From Actinomadura sp. KC345 (GTDB taxonomy: Bacteria; Actinomycetota; Actinomycetes; Streptosporangiales; Streptosporangiaceae): a stretch of DNA of 64,000 nucleotides. Below are positions 26,596 to 34,728 of this stretch, piece by piece. Made by a program: the position numbers and the translations under genes. The notes under the pieces are model-generated. The model did not search any database and had not been told where the DNA came from. It was given only the letters and a program-made list of their open reading frames with translations. The stretch is from contig NZ_SMKH01000003.1 in assembly GCF_004348515.1 (NCBI RefSeq), positions 1-64,000 of the forward strand, given 5' to 3'. Each line of letters starts with the position of its first letter. The stretch's first letter is position 1.

Positions 26596-27762
26596 TCAGT
26601 CGAACGCCAGCGCACCGTCGCGGATCGACCTGCCGACGATCAGCCGCTGGATCTGCGAGGTGCCTTCGACGATCTGGAGTTGCTTCGCGTCGCGGTAGTA
26701 GCGCTCCATCGGGTGGTCCATCATGTACCCGGCGCCGCCGAGCACTTGAAGGCAGTCCGACGACGCCTTCACCGCGAGGTCGGCGGCCGCGGCCTTGGCC
26801 ATCGCGATGTAGGGCGCGGCCTCCTTGCCGTGGGAGCCGCGGTCGACGAGTGCGGCCGAGTTGTAGACCATCGACCGCGCTCCCTCAAGCCCGATCGCGA
26901 TGTCGGCGAGGAGGAACTGCACGGCCTGCAAGTCCAGCAGTGTCCCGCCGAACGCCTGCCGCTCCCTGGCGTAGTCGGCCGCGTAGCGCAGTGCGCCGCC
27001 CGCTAGGCCCAAGCCGCGAGCCGCCACCCCGGGCCGGGCCGAGTTGAGCTGCGCCATGAGATGGGCGAATCCCTTGCCGGGCGGGGTGAGCCGGGCATCG
27101 GCCCGTACGGCGGCCGACTCGAAGACCACTTCGGCCGTGGGTACGCCGCGCACGCCCATCTTCTCGTCGACGTGCCCGATGGACACGCCGTCGCGGTCTC
27201 GGTCGACCACGAACGCGGCAAGGTTGCGCGGGCCCTCCTCGTCGGGAACCCGGGCCCACACGACATAGAAGTCGGCGACGGTGGCCCCTGAGATGTAGGC
27301 CTTGCGTCCATCGAGAACGTAGTCGCCGCCGACGCGCCGGGCGCTGGTGGCGATCGCCGAGGTGTCCGACCCGGTCTGCGGCTCGGTGAGGCAGAAGGAT
27401 CCCCGCCGCCGGCCGGCAGCCACGTCGGGCACGTACCGCCGCTGCTGCTCAGGGGAACCGGAGATCAGCAACGGCCCGGCGGCGAGCCGGCTCAGCAGCA
27501 GCATCAGGCCCGCGCTCTGGCAGTACCGGGTGACCTCCTCGATCGCCACGCAAAGCCCCACCATGCCGGCCCCGGAGCCGCCCAGGTCCTCCGGGATCGG
27601 CAGCGCCGTCAGGCCGGCGTCGACCATGGCCCGGAAGAGCGGCCCCGGGTATTGCATGGTCTGGTCCGCTTCGGCCGCCCGCGGTTCCACCTCCTTCCGC
27701 GCGAAATCCCGGGCCACCGCCCGCAGTTCCTCGTAGGAAGGGTCCAGCTTCACCAGCGTCAT
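26596..27762 (-). CDS. Acyl-CoA dehydrogenase
   Basis: The protein is 388 aa with ATG at 27762. It has the three-domain ACAD fold: CLTEPQTGSDTSAI (flavin/substrate signature 1), VLDGRKAYISGA, RQAFGGTLLDLQAVQFLLAD and QVLGGAGYMMDHPMERYYRD. The canonical catalytic Glu is present in IVEGTSQIQR, unlike in the other three acyl-CoA dehydrogenases here. It introduces an alpha-beta double bond in an acyl-CoA. It ends 3 bp from the convergent ligase and is the last gene of the ABC-transporter/thiolase operon. Confidence 0.9.
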   Translation of the reverse strand: MTLVKLDPSYEELRAVARDFARKEVEPRAAEADQTMQYPGPLFRAMVDAGLTALPIPEDLGGSGAGMVGLCVAIEEVTRYCQSAGLMLLLSRLAAGPLLISGSPEQQRRYVPDVAAGRRRGSFCLTEPQTGSDTSAIATSARRVGGDYVLDGRKAYISGATVADFYVVWARVPDEEGPRNLAAFVVDRDRDGVSIGHVDEKMGVRGVPTAEVVFESAAVRADARLTPPGKGFAHLMAQLNSARPGVAARGLGLAGGALRYAADYARERQAFGGTLLDLQAVQFLLADIAIGLEGARSMVYNSAALVDRGSHGKEAAPYIAMAKAAAADLAVKASSDCLQVLGGAGYMMDHPMERYYRDAKQLQIVEGTSQIQRLIVGRSIRDGALAFD

Positions 27763-27782
27763 GGCTCTTCAACCGTCCTCAG

Positions 27783-28913
27783 TTAGTCGATCATGGAGAG
27801 AAGCGTCGCCGTGCCGAGCCCGCCGCCGCAGCACATGGTCACCAAGGCCCGGTCGGTTCCGGACCGCTCCAGTTCATGAAGCGCGGTCGTCACCAGCCGT
27901 GCCCCGGTCGCGCCGACCGGGTGGCCGAGCGCGATGGCACCACCGTTGACGTTGACCCGGTCGGGATCGGCGCCCAACTCCGCCTGCCAGGCCAGCACGA
28001 CGCTCGCGAACGCCTCGTTCACCTCGAACCGGTCGATGTCGGCGAGGCTCAGGCCGGTGCGGGCGAGGATCGCGCGGGTGGCTGGGATCGGCCCGGTCAG
28101 CTTCAGCACGGGGTCGACGCCGACAGTCGCTTGCGCCAGGATCCGGGCGCGCGGGCGCAGCCCGACCGCAGCCGCATGCGCCGCGGAGGTCAGCACCACG
28201 GCGGCGGCGCCGTCCGAGAGCTGCGACGAGCTGCCCGCGGTCAGCCGCCCTTCCGACCGGAACGCCGGTTTGAGCCCGCCCAGCCCGTCAAGGGAGCTGG
28301 CCCGGAGGCCCTCATCACGGGTCACCCCGGCCAGTGGCAGCACCTCGCGGTCGAACCGGCCGGTGGCCCATGCCTCAGCCGCCCGGTCCTGCGAGGCGAG
28401 CGCGAACTCGTCGCACGCCCGCCTGTCGAGGTTCCAGCGGTCGGCGATGCGCTCGGCCGACTCCCCCTGGTGGACGACCTCGTACCGGGCCCGGTAGGCG
28501 TCATTGAGCGGCTCTCCCGGGCCGGCCTCGACCGCGGTGCCGAGCGGTAGCCGCGACATCGACTCGACCCCGGCGGCGACCACGACCTCCGCCGCCCCGC
28601 TCGCGACGAGCGCGGCACCGAGGTTGACCGCCTGCTGGGACGAGCCGCACTGCGCGTCGATCGTCGAACCCGGCACTTCGGCCGGGAAGCCGGCGGCCAG
28701 CGCCGCGTTGCGGGCGATGTTGTAGCCCTGTGCACCGGCCTGGGTGACGCATCCGGCCAGTACCTGCGTGACGTCGGCCGGGGTCAGCCCGGCACGGTCG
28801 ACGGCCGCGGTCAGCACATGTCCGAGCAGGTCCACCGGGTGCGCCCCGGAGAGCCCGCCCTTCCGCCGCCCGATCGGGCTCCGCACGGCGGAGAGCAAGA
28901 CCACGTCGTTCAT
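27783..28913 (-). CDS. Acetyl-CoA acyltransferase (thiolase)
   Basis: The protein is 376 aa with ATG at 28913 overlapping the LLM stop (ATGA). All catalytic features of a true thiolase are present: nucleophile Cys in TIDAQCGSSQQA, VNEAFASVVLAW, the His motif NGGAIALGHPVGATG and the second Cys in TMCCGGGLGTA. It cleaves beta-ketoacyl-CoA to release acetyl-CoA (or propionyl-CoA), completing a beta-oxidation round with the acyl-CoA dehydrogenase encoded 20 bp downstream. It contrasts with the Cys-less thiolase-fold gene at 48274. Confidence 0.92.
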   Translation of the reverse strand: MNDVVLLSAVRSPIGRRKGGLSGAHPVDLLGHVLTAAVDRAGLTPADVTQVLAGCVTQAGAQGYNIARNAALAAGFPAEVPGSTIDAQCGSSQQAVNLGAALVASGAAEVVVAAGVESMSRLPLGTAVEAGPGEPLNDAYRARYEVVHQGESAERIADRWNLDRRACDEFALASQDRAAEAWATGRFDREVLPLAGVTRDEGLRASSLDGLGGLKPAFRSEGRLTAGSSSQLSDGAAAVVLTSAAHAAAVGLRPRARILAQATVGVDPVLKLTGPIPATRAILARTGLSLADIDRFEVNEAFASVVLAWQAELGADPDRVNVNGGAIALGHPVGATGARLVTTALHELERSGTDRALVTMCCGGGLGTATLLSMID

Positions 28914-29878
28914 ACCCGGGCCCCCTTCCAGGCGTGACCGAGCGCGGTGATGTGCTCCAGGGTCTCCACGTGCCCCGGTCCCGCAGGATGCCGGACGGTC
29001 AGCAGCACGATGTCGGCGCCGGTCCGGTCGACGACGTCCTGCGCCTGCGCGACGCAGTCGTCGGCGCTGCCCAGCACGAAGCGGTCCGCCGCCAGGTCGT
29101 CGAACGAGCCCGTATAGGCACCGCTCTTGCGGTAGTAGCCGAAGACGGGCGCGATCGCCGGCTCGAAGGCCCCGCGAGCGGTGGCGACGTCGGTATCGAC
29201 CCAGGCCTCGCGCATGACGATGACCGGGCCGATGCCGCCGGCCGCCCGGTAGGCCGCCGCCATCTCCGCGATCTCGGTGATGGTGCGGATCGGGTCGGCG
29301 ATCCAGCCGTCTGCCAGCTCGGCCGCCCGCCGCACTCCGGTGCGCGACCAGCTGCCGAGCCAGATCGGCGGCCGGGGCACCGACAGCGGCCGGGGCCGCA
29401 GCCGGAAGGACGGGAACGCGACGTGGGCACCGTCGAAGGCGGCGTCCTCGCTGGAGAGCAGAGCGCCGAGGCCGGTCAGGGTCTCGGTCAGCACGGCTCC
29501 CCGATCGGCGAGGCCGACGCCGAACGGGGCAAGGTCCGACTCCTGGTAGCCGGCGCCGACACCGAGCGCGAACCGGCCGCCGGAGAGATTGTCGAGCATC
29601 GTCACCTGCTCTGCGAGGTGCACGGGGTGGTGCCCGGGCAGCACCAGCACTCCGGTCGCGACCGTGATCCGAGACGTGCGCGCGAGCAGGTGCGCGGCGA
29701 GCGTGAGAGGGGCGGCATAGCCGACCGGGAGGCCCTGGTGATGCTCGGGCAGCATCACCACGTCGAGGCCGGCGGCGTCGGCGGCCTCGGCCTCCGCTGT
29801 CAGCTGCGCGAGGTAGTCGCCAACGGTCGGAGCCGTCGAGGTCAGCGGCATGCAGATCCCCAGGCGGGGCGCGCTCAT
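28910..29878 (-). CDS. LLM-class flavin-dependent oxidoreductase
   Basis: The protein is 322 aa. The start at 29878 overlaps the livF-like stop by ATGA and the end overlaps the thiolase start by ATGA, so it is tightly coupled. Barrel motifs: RLGICMPLTS, AAGLDVVMLPEHHQG, RITVATGVLVLPGHHPVHLAE, LDNLSGGRFALGVGAGY and IWLGSWSRTG. It is probably an FMNH2- or F420-dependent monooxygenase or reductase for a CoA-linked or free intermediate. Placement between transporter ATPase and thiolase genes suggests an early oxidative step, but no substrate can be read from the sequence. Confidence 0.82.
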   Translation of the reverse strand: MSAPRLGICMPLTSTAPTVGDYLAQLTAEAEAADAAGLDVVMLPEHHQGLPVGYAAPLTLAAHLLARTSRITVATGVLVLPGHHPVHLAEQVTMLDNLSGGRFALGVGAGYQESDLAPFGVGLADRGAVLTETLTGLGALLSSEDAAFDGAHVAFPSFRLRPRPLSVPRPPIWLGSWSRTGVRRAAELADGWIADPIRTITEIAEMAAAYRAAGGIGPVIVMREAWVDTDVATARGAFEPAIAPVFGYYRKSGAYTGSFDDLAADRFVLGSADDCVAQAQDVVDRTGADIVLLTVRHPAGPGHVETLEHITALGHAWKGARV

Positions 29879-30600
29879 GAGGCCTCCGGCAGTTCGATGG
29901 CGAGCAGGCGGGCGTATTCGGCCTGGACGTGCGCGCGCTCGGCCTCGGTGCGGCTCGGCGCCGACAGCGCGATCCCGCCGTCGGCGAGTACGAGGCAGCG
30001 GTCGGCGACCCGGATCGCCTCACCGACGTTCTGCTCCGCGACCATGACCGCGCGGCCCTGGGCCGCGAGCGAACCGAAGACGTCGAAGACGGCCGCGACG
30101 AGCTTGGGCGCGAGCCCGAGCGAGGGTTCGTCGATGAGCAGCACTCCGGGGCCACCGATCAGCGCCCGGCCGACCGTCAGCATCTGCTGCTCGCCGCCGC
30201 TCAGCGAGCCGGCCTTGAAGTCGATGCGCTCGCGCAATCGGGGAAAGAGTTCCAGCACCTCCTCGATGCCCGGTGCCTCGCGGCCGGTGAGGGCACCGAT
30301 CCGGAGGTTCTCGCGCACGGTCAGCCCAGTGAAGAGACGGCGGCCCTCCGGGGCGAGGATCACGCCGGCCCGGGCGAGCTTCTCGGTGCGCAGGTTGGTC
30401 ACGTCACGGCCGCCGACCGTCACCGTGCCCGAACGGGCCTGGACGAGGCCGCTGAGCGTCTTGAGCAGGGTGGTCTTGCCGGCACCGTTGGGACCGAGCA
30501 GGGCGACCACTTCGCCCGGGGCCGCGGAGAAGCTGACGCCGCGCAGGACCGGCGTCGCCAGGTATCCGCAGACCAGGTCCTGTACCTCGAGCGCGCTCAC
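29875..30600 (-). CDS. livF: Branched-chain-type ABC transporter ATPase, LivF-like
   Basis: The protein is 241 aa. Walker A GPNGAGKTTL (about 36-45), Q-loop region, signature LSGGEQQMLTVGRAL, Walker B LLIDEPSLGLAP and a VAEQNVGEAI switch His/Gln region are all intact. It energises the importer together with the LivG-like ATPase encoded just upstream (overlap ATGA-type at 30597-30600). LivF-class importers take up branched-chain amino acids, amides, or hydrophobic carboxylates; in catabolic islands they usually import the growth substrate. Confidence 0.9.
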   Translation of the reverse strand: MSALEVQDLVCGYLATPVLRGVSFSAAPGEVVALLGPNGAGKTTLLKTLSGLVQARSGTVTVGGRDVTNLRTEKLARAGVILAPEGRRLFTGLTVRENLRIGALTGREAPGIEEVLELFPRLRERIDFKAGSLSGGEQQMLTVGRALIGGPGVLLIDEPSLGLAPKLVAAVFDVFGSLAAQGRAVMVAEQNVGEAIRVADRCLVLADGGIALSAPSRTEAERAHVQAEYARLLAIELPEAS

Positions 30601-31346
30601 TGGTGCACCCCCAAATAGGCTTCGATGACCTCGGGATGGCGCCTGACATCGGCCGCCGTGCCATCGGCGATCAGCCGACCCGAGTCGAGCACGCTGATCC
30701 GCTCGCAGAGGCCGAAGACGAGCGGCACGTCGTGCTCGATGACGACGATCGTGGTGCCGAGCCGCTCGCGGGCGGTGGTCAGCAGGCCGACGAGCCTTTC
30801 CCGCTCGTCGCGGTTGAGCCCGGCCGCTGGCTCGTCGACGAGCAGAACCTGCGGCGCGCTGAGCAGCGCACGTAGTGTGTCGGCGAGCTTGAGCACCGGG
30901 TAGGGCGCGTTCTTGGCGAGCACCGGCAGCCAGGACTCCAGCCCCAGCTCGCCGATCAACTCGTCGACCCAGCCGAGGGTGCCGCGCCGCTCGCGGGGCG
31001 CGCGGCGCCGGGCGATGTCGAGGTTCTCCCCCACGGAGAGCCGGCCGGCGATCTCGGGGTGCTGGAAGGTGCGGGCGAGACCGGCGGCCGCCCGGTCGCG
31101 CGGCGGACGGCCGGTGAAGGTCCGACCGCCGAGCCGCACCTCGCCGGCGTGGGCGCGCTGCTCGCCGGCGATGACGTTGACGAGCGTGGACTTGCCTGCG
31201 CCGTTGGGCCCGATCAGCCCGCGGATCTCGCCGGGCGCGATGGTGAGGCTGACGTCGTCGACGGCGCGCAGGTTCCCGAACGTAACGGATACCGCGGCGA
31301 CCTCGACGGCGGGGGACGCCGAATCTCGCTCGGATGCCGGAGCCAC
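30597..31346 (-). CDS. livG: Branched-chain-type ABC transporter ATPase, LivG-like, atypical signature
   Basis: The protein is 249 aa with a GTG start after AAGGAG. Walker A GPNGAGKSTLVNVIAG, Q-loop ARTFQHPEI, Walker B VLLVDEPAAGLN and switch His VVIEHDVPLVFGL are normal. The ABC signature, usually YGQQRRLEIARAL in this family, reads APYPVLKLADTLRALLS, so the conserved Gly-Gln is missing. In a LivF/LivG pair one composite ATP site would then be degenerate. The reading frame is intact and overlaps livF, so this is not simple decay. Confidence 0.85.
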   Translation of the reverse strand: MAPASERDSASPAVEVAAVSVTFGNLRAVDDVSLTIAPGEIRGLIGPNGAGKSTLVNVIAGEQRAHAGEVRLGGRTFTGRPPRDRAAAGLARTFQHPEIAGRLSVGENLDIARRRAPRERRGTLGWVDELIGELGLESWLPVLAKNAPYPVLKLADTLRALLSAPQVLLVDEPAAGLNRDERERLVGLLTTARERLGTTIVVIEHDVPLVFGLCERISVLDSGRLIADGTAADVRRHPEVIEAYLGVHQ

Positions 31347-31385
31347 CGCAGTCTCCTTTCCTGGGGTTTGCCGATGGCGGGGTGT

Positions 31386-31420
31386 CCGGCGGACCGGCCG
31401 GGGGTGGGCCGGTCCGCCGG
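31386..31420 (-). terminator. Hairpin between binding-protein and ATPase genes
   Basis: A perfect 14-bp stem (31386-31399 with 31407-31420) and 7-nt loop follow the binding-protein stop, 40 bp before the LivG-like start. In ABC operons such hairpins allow partial termination or protect the upstream message, giving excess binding protein over ATPases. Confidence 0.6.
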
Positions 31421-31455
31421 TTACGAGCCGATGGCCCGAGGGGGCCGGCGGCAGG

Positions 31456-32679
31456 TCACTGCCCTGTGGGCATCTCGGTCGCGTCGGCCACCTGCACCCA
31501 CTCGCCCTTCTTGAACTGGATCAGGTAGGACTTGTTGGGCCCGGTGTGCTTGTCCGCGCTGTAGGTGACGCTCGGCACCACCCCGATCTGGCGGGTCTGG
31601 AAACTGTTGAGCGCCTTGAAAAGACCGTCCCAGGTGGGCTGGGCACCGTCCTTCGTCATCTCCTTGAACGCCTCCAGGAAGACCTGGCAGGACGCGTACC
31701 CGTTGAGCGGCAGGCCGCTAGGCGGCACGTCCGGGTAGTACTTCTTCATCGCGTTCTTGAACGCCTCCACCGCCGGGGTGTCGGTGAAGAACGGGGTCAG
31801 GTAGTAGTTGAAGTAGGTGCCCTCGACGGTCTCGGGGTCGAGCTTGACGACGTCCTCGTTGGCGTTGTAGTACGCCGCGAGCCACGGCACATCGACCCCG
31901 GCGCCCATCACGCCCGCCTTGCCCTTGACCAGCGCGTTCGGGTAGCCCCAGGCGATGACCGCGTCGGGCTTGGCCTTCGCGATCTTCTGCGACATCGACG
32001 TGTAGTCGGTGTCGGTGGCGGTGTGCGGAACGTCGGCCACCAGTTCGGCGCCCTTGCTCTTCACGAAGTCGGCCATCACCGTGTGCACGCTCTGCCCGAC
32101 GTCGTCGTTCTGGTAGAGGAGTGCGATCTTCTTCGCGTCCATCTCCTGGATCGCGTGCTGCGCCATGTACATGGCCTGGTAGCTGTAGGGCGGAATGGTC
32201 GGGAAGACGTTCTCGACGACCTTGCCGACGAACGGGTCGCCGGACATGCCCGGGAAGTAGGGAATGCCGGTCTGCTGGACGTACGGCAGCACCGCGTTGT
32301 TCGACGGGGTGCCCGGCCCCCATAGGAGCGCGAAGGCCTTCTTGGTGTCCACCAGGCTCTTCACCTCCTGAAGGGCCCGGGTGGGGTCGCCGCCGGTATC
32401 GTTGGCGGTGTACTGGAACTTCCAGCCGTTGACGCCGCCGGCATCGTTAGACGCTTTGAGGCAGGCCTCGACCGCCTGTGTGGTCTGGTTCTGCGAGGCG
32501 TAGGCGCCGGAGGCGAGCCGCCAGCCCCCGAGGGTCACAGTCTTGGTGGAGTCGTCCACCCCCGGTGCCGCGGCCCCGCCACCGGAATCGCCTCCGCCCG
32601 CCGCGCATCCCGTGAGGGCGAGGGCGACCGTGGTCACGGCCGCGAGGAAGCCCCAGCTTCTGGCGCGTTTTTCGGACAT
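31456..32679 (-). CDS. ABC transporter substrate-binding lipoprotein (LivK-like)
   Basis: The protein is 407 aa. The start at 32679 (MSEKRARSW) follows GAGAGGAC; a longer frame reaching 32730 would cover the operator. The signal peptide VTTVALALTGCAAGGG ends in a lipobox with Cys as the lipid anchor, followed by a Gly/Ser linker. The mature part is a type I periplasmic-binding fold (TKTVTLGGWRLASGAYA; DAGGVNGWKFQYTANDTGG; IALLYQNDDVGQSV). It captures the substrate outside the membrane for the LivHM/LivFG importer. Its own operator-bearing promoter separates it from the permease gene upstream. Confidence 0.9.
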   Translation of the reverse strand: MSEKRARSWGFLAAVTTVALALTGCAAGGGDSGGGAAAPGVDDSTKTVTLGGWRLASGAYASQNQTTQAVEACLKASNDAGGVNGWKFQYTANDTGGDPTRALQEVKSLVDTKKAFALLWGPGTPSNNAVLPYVQQTGIPYFPGMSGDPFVGKVVENVFPTIPPYSYQAMYMAQHAIQEMDAKKIALLYQNDDVGQSVHTVMADFVKSKGAELVADVPHTATDTDYTSMSQKIAKAKPDAVIAWGYPNALVKGKAGVMGAGVDVPWLAAYYNANEDVVKLDPETVEGTYFNYYLTPFFTDTPAVEAFKNAMKKYYPDVPPSGLPLNGYASCQVFLEAFKEMTKDGAQPTWDGLFKALNSFQTRQIGVVPSVTYSADKHTGPNKSYLIQFKKGEWVQVADATEMPTGQ

Positions 32680-32712
32680 GTCATGTCCTCTCTCAAGCGT
32701 CGAGCGACCTGT

Positions 32713-32730
32713 AGCGAACGATCGCTCCAA
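32713..32730. promoter_or_regulatory. TetR-type operator half-conserved site upstream of binding-protein gene
   Basis: AGCGAACG-AT-CGCTCCAA matches ATGGAGCG-NN-CGCTCCAT well in the right half (7/8) and weakly in the left (5/8). It lies 34-51 bp before the binding-protein start on the minus strand. Confidence 0.45.
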
Positions 32731-32781
32731 TTGATTTGGCGGACTTCACACCCCTCAGGTGACGCACTGCGATCGGTAGTT

Positions 32782-34728
32782 CTACGTAGCGATATGTGAC
32801 TGGACGGCGGCGGGAGGGGCATCGGGCGCCGTCGGCGCGACCGGCTCGCCGCGTGGCCTCCGGCGGCGGCTGAGCACGTCCGCTCCGGACATGTCGCGGG
32901 GCAGAATGAACAGCGCCAGGATCAGCGCGAGCCCGAAGAACATGATCGAGAACTCTTGGCTCTCCTTGAACGCCACCGGAACGAGCACGACGATCGCCGT
33001 GCCCCAGAACGCTCCGGTGACCGAGCCGCCGACGACGGCCGCCACGAACAGCAGCAGAGCGAGGTCGAGCGTGAACGAAGTGGGAGAGACGATCCCGGCA
33101 TGGACAGCGGAGAGCGAGCCCGCAACGCCCCCCAGGGTCCCGCCGATCGCCAGCACCGCGACCTGCCACCACTGGGGGGACAGGCCGATACTGCGGGCGG
33201 CCTTCGGCGCGTCGGAGGCGAGCACCATCCGCCGCCCCAGTGGCGAGTTGCGGAACGCGATCAGGGCGAAGAACACGATGATCGCGATAGTGGCGACCAT
33301 CAGGTAAAGCTGGTCGCCGGTGAGCGGCACGCCGCCGATCGCGGGCCGTTCCACGACCTTGCCGTTGCCGCCGCCGGTCAGTCCGATCCAGTTGTAGGCG
33401 GCCTCGGGCAGGGCGAGGGCGAGGGCGAGCGTCATCGCCGCGAAGTAGGCGCCTTTGAGCCGGGCCGAAGGGAGCGCGACCAGCACCGAGACGGCGGCGG
33501 CACCGAGCGTGGTCAGGATGATCGCGAGCAGCCAGCCGCCGCCCGCGTCTGTGATGAACCAGGCGGTCGCATACGCCCCGGCCCCCATGAACGCGTTCTG
33601 TGCCAGCGAGAACTGGTGGCCGTACGTCATGATCATCGCCAGTCCGGCCACCGCGATGAAGTAGATGAGCCAGGTGCCGAGGCTCATCTGCCACTCCACG
33701 CCGAGGATCGCGGGAGCGGTGATGACGATGACGACCATCAGGGCGTGCAGCAGCCACTGCGGCGCGTGCCCGAAGAGTGCCCGCTGCCGAACGGTTTCGC
33801 CGGCCTGCCCGGCCATCGCCAGGATCCGGTGCCAGCGACGCATGATCGACCCGGCGCGCTCGCCCTCGGCGGCGTGCGTCGCGTCCTCCTGCTCACCGAG
33901 CAGGCCCTGCGGCCGGAGCCAGAGGAACACCAGGATCACCGCGTAGAGGATCAGGTTGCGGAACTGGAGCGAGATGTAGGTGCCGCCGACGTTGAGCACG
34001 AGCGCCACCCCGGCGCCGCCGGCCACCGTGCCGTAGAACGAGGAGAACCCGCCGATTACCGCCGCGGCGAACGCCGTGATCAGGATGACGTTCATGGTGC
34101 CCGGGCTGAGGAACAGCAGGGGCGCCAGGAGCACGCCGGCCAGCCCGGCCATCGATCCGCCGACCACCCAGGACAGCGTCCGGACCCAGCTGACGTTGAT
34201 GCCCGCGAGGCGCGCCGCGACCGGGTCCTCGAACGTCGCACGCAGCCGGAGACCCACGTCCGTGCGAAGCAGCACCATCGTCAGCAGGCCGACGACCGCG
34301 AGGCTGATCGCGACGACGAGCACGTCGTACCCGGTGACGTTGGCGAAGATGGGCTTGTCGTTGAACGGCGCCGAGACGCCGCGTTCCTCGTGGCCCCAGA
34401 GGCGGATGATCAGGAACTGCAGGACGAGTGAGACGCCGAACGTCGCGATCACCAGTTCCAGCGGCGTGCGCTGGTAGAGCCGGCTCAGCAGGAGCCGCTC
34501 GACGAGGAACCCGAGCAGCGCGCCAATCGCGATGCCGCCCAGCACGCCGACGAAGAACGGAAGCTTCCAGACGGTCACGAGCTGGTACGAGACGTAGCCG
34601 CAGAACGCCGCCATCATCCCGTGCGCGAAGTTGAACACCCGTGTGGTCTTGTAGATGGCCACCAGGCCGAGCGCCATGATGGTGTAGAGCGACCCGGTGA
34701 TGATGGAGCTAGCGAGGACGGCGCTCAT
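32782..34728 (-). CDS. Fused LivH-LivM ABC permease
   Basis: The 648-aa protein contains both membrane subunits that are normally separate. Residues about 1-290 are LivH-like (ITGSLYTIMALGLVAIYKTT, YQRTPLELVIATFGVSL, ILYAVILVFLWLRPQGLLG) and about 330-610 are LivM-like (FIAVAGLAMIMTYGHQFSLA, FMGAGAYATAWF, LKGAYFAAMTLALALALPE). They are joined by a hydrophilic linker (EQEDATHAAEGERAGS). A proline/alanine-rich tail follows. It forms the membrane channel for the importer. Its start overlaps the acyl-CoA dehydrogenase end by 20 bp, linking transport to the upstream catabolic operon. Confidence 0.88.
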   Translation of the reverse strand: MSAVLASSIITGSLYTIMALGLVAIYKTTRVFNFAHGMMAAFCGYVSYQLVTVWKLPFFVGVLGGIAIGALLGFLVERLLLSRLYQRTPLELVIATFGVSLVLQFLIIRLWGHEERGVSAPFNDKPIFANVTGYDVLVVAISLAVVGLLTMVLLRTDVGLRLRATFEDPVAARLAGINVSWVRTLSWVVGGSMAGLAGVLLAPLLFLSPGTMNVILITAFAAAVIGGFSSFYGTVAGGAGVALVLNVGGTYISLQFRNLILYAVILVFLWLRPQGLLGEQEDATHAAEGERAGSIMRRWHRILAMAGQAGETVRQRALFGHAPQWLLHALMVVIVITAPAILGVEWQMSLGTWLIYFIAVAGLAMIMTYGHQFSLAQNAFMGAGAYATAWFITDAGGGWLLAIILTTLGAAAVSVLVALPSARLKGAYFAAMTLALALALPEAAYNWIGLTGGGNGKVVERPAIGGVPLTGDQLYLMVATIAIIVFFALIAFRNSPLGRRMVLASDAPKAARSIGLSPQWWQVAVLAIGGTLGGVAGSLSAVHAGIVSPTSFTLDLALLLFVAAVVGGSVTGAFWGTAIVVLVPVAFKESQEFSIMFFGLALILALFILPRDMSGADVLSRRRRPRGEPVAPTAPDAPPAAVQSHIAT

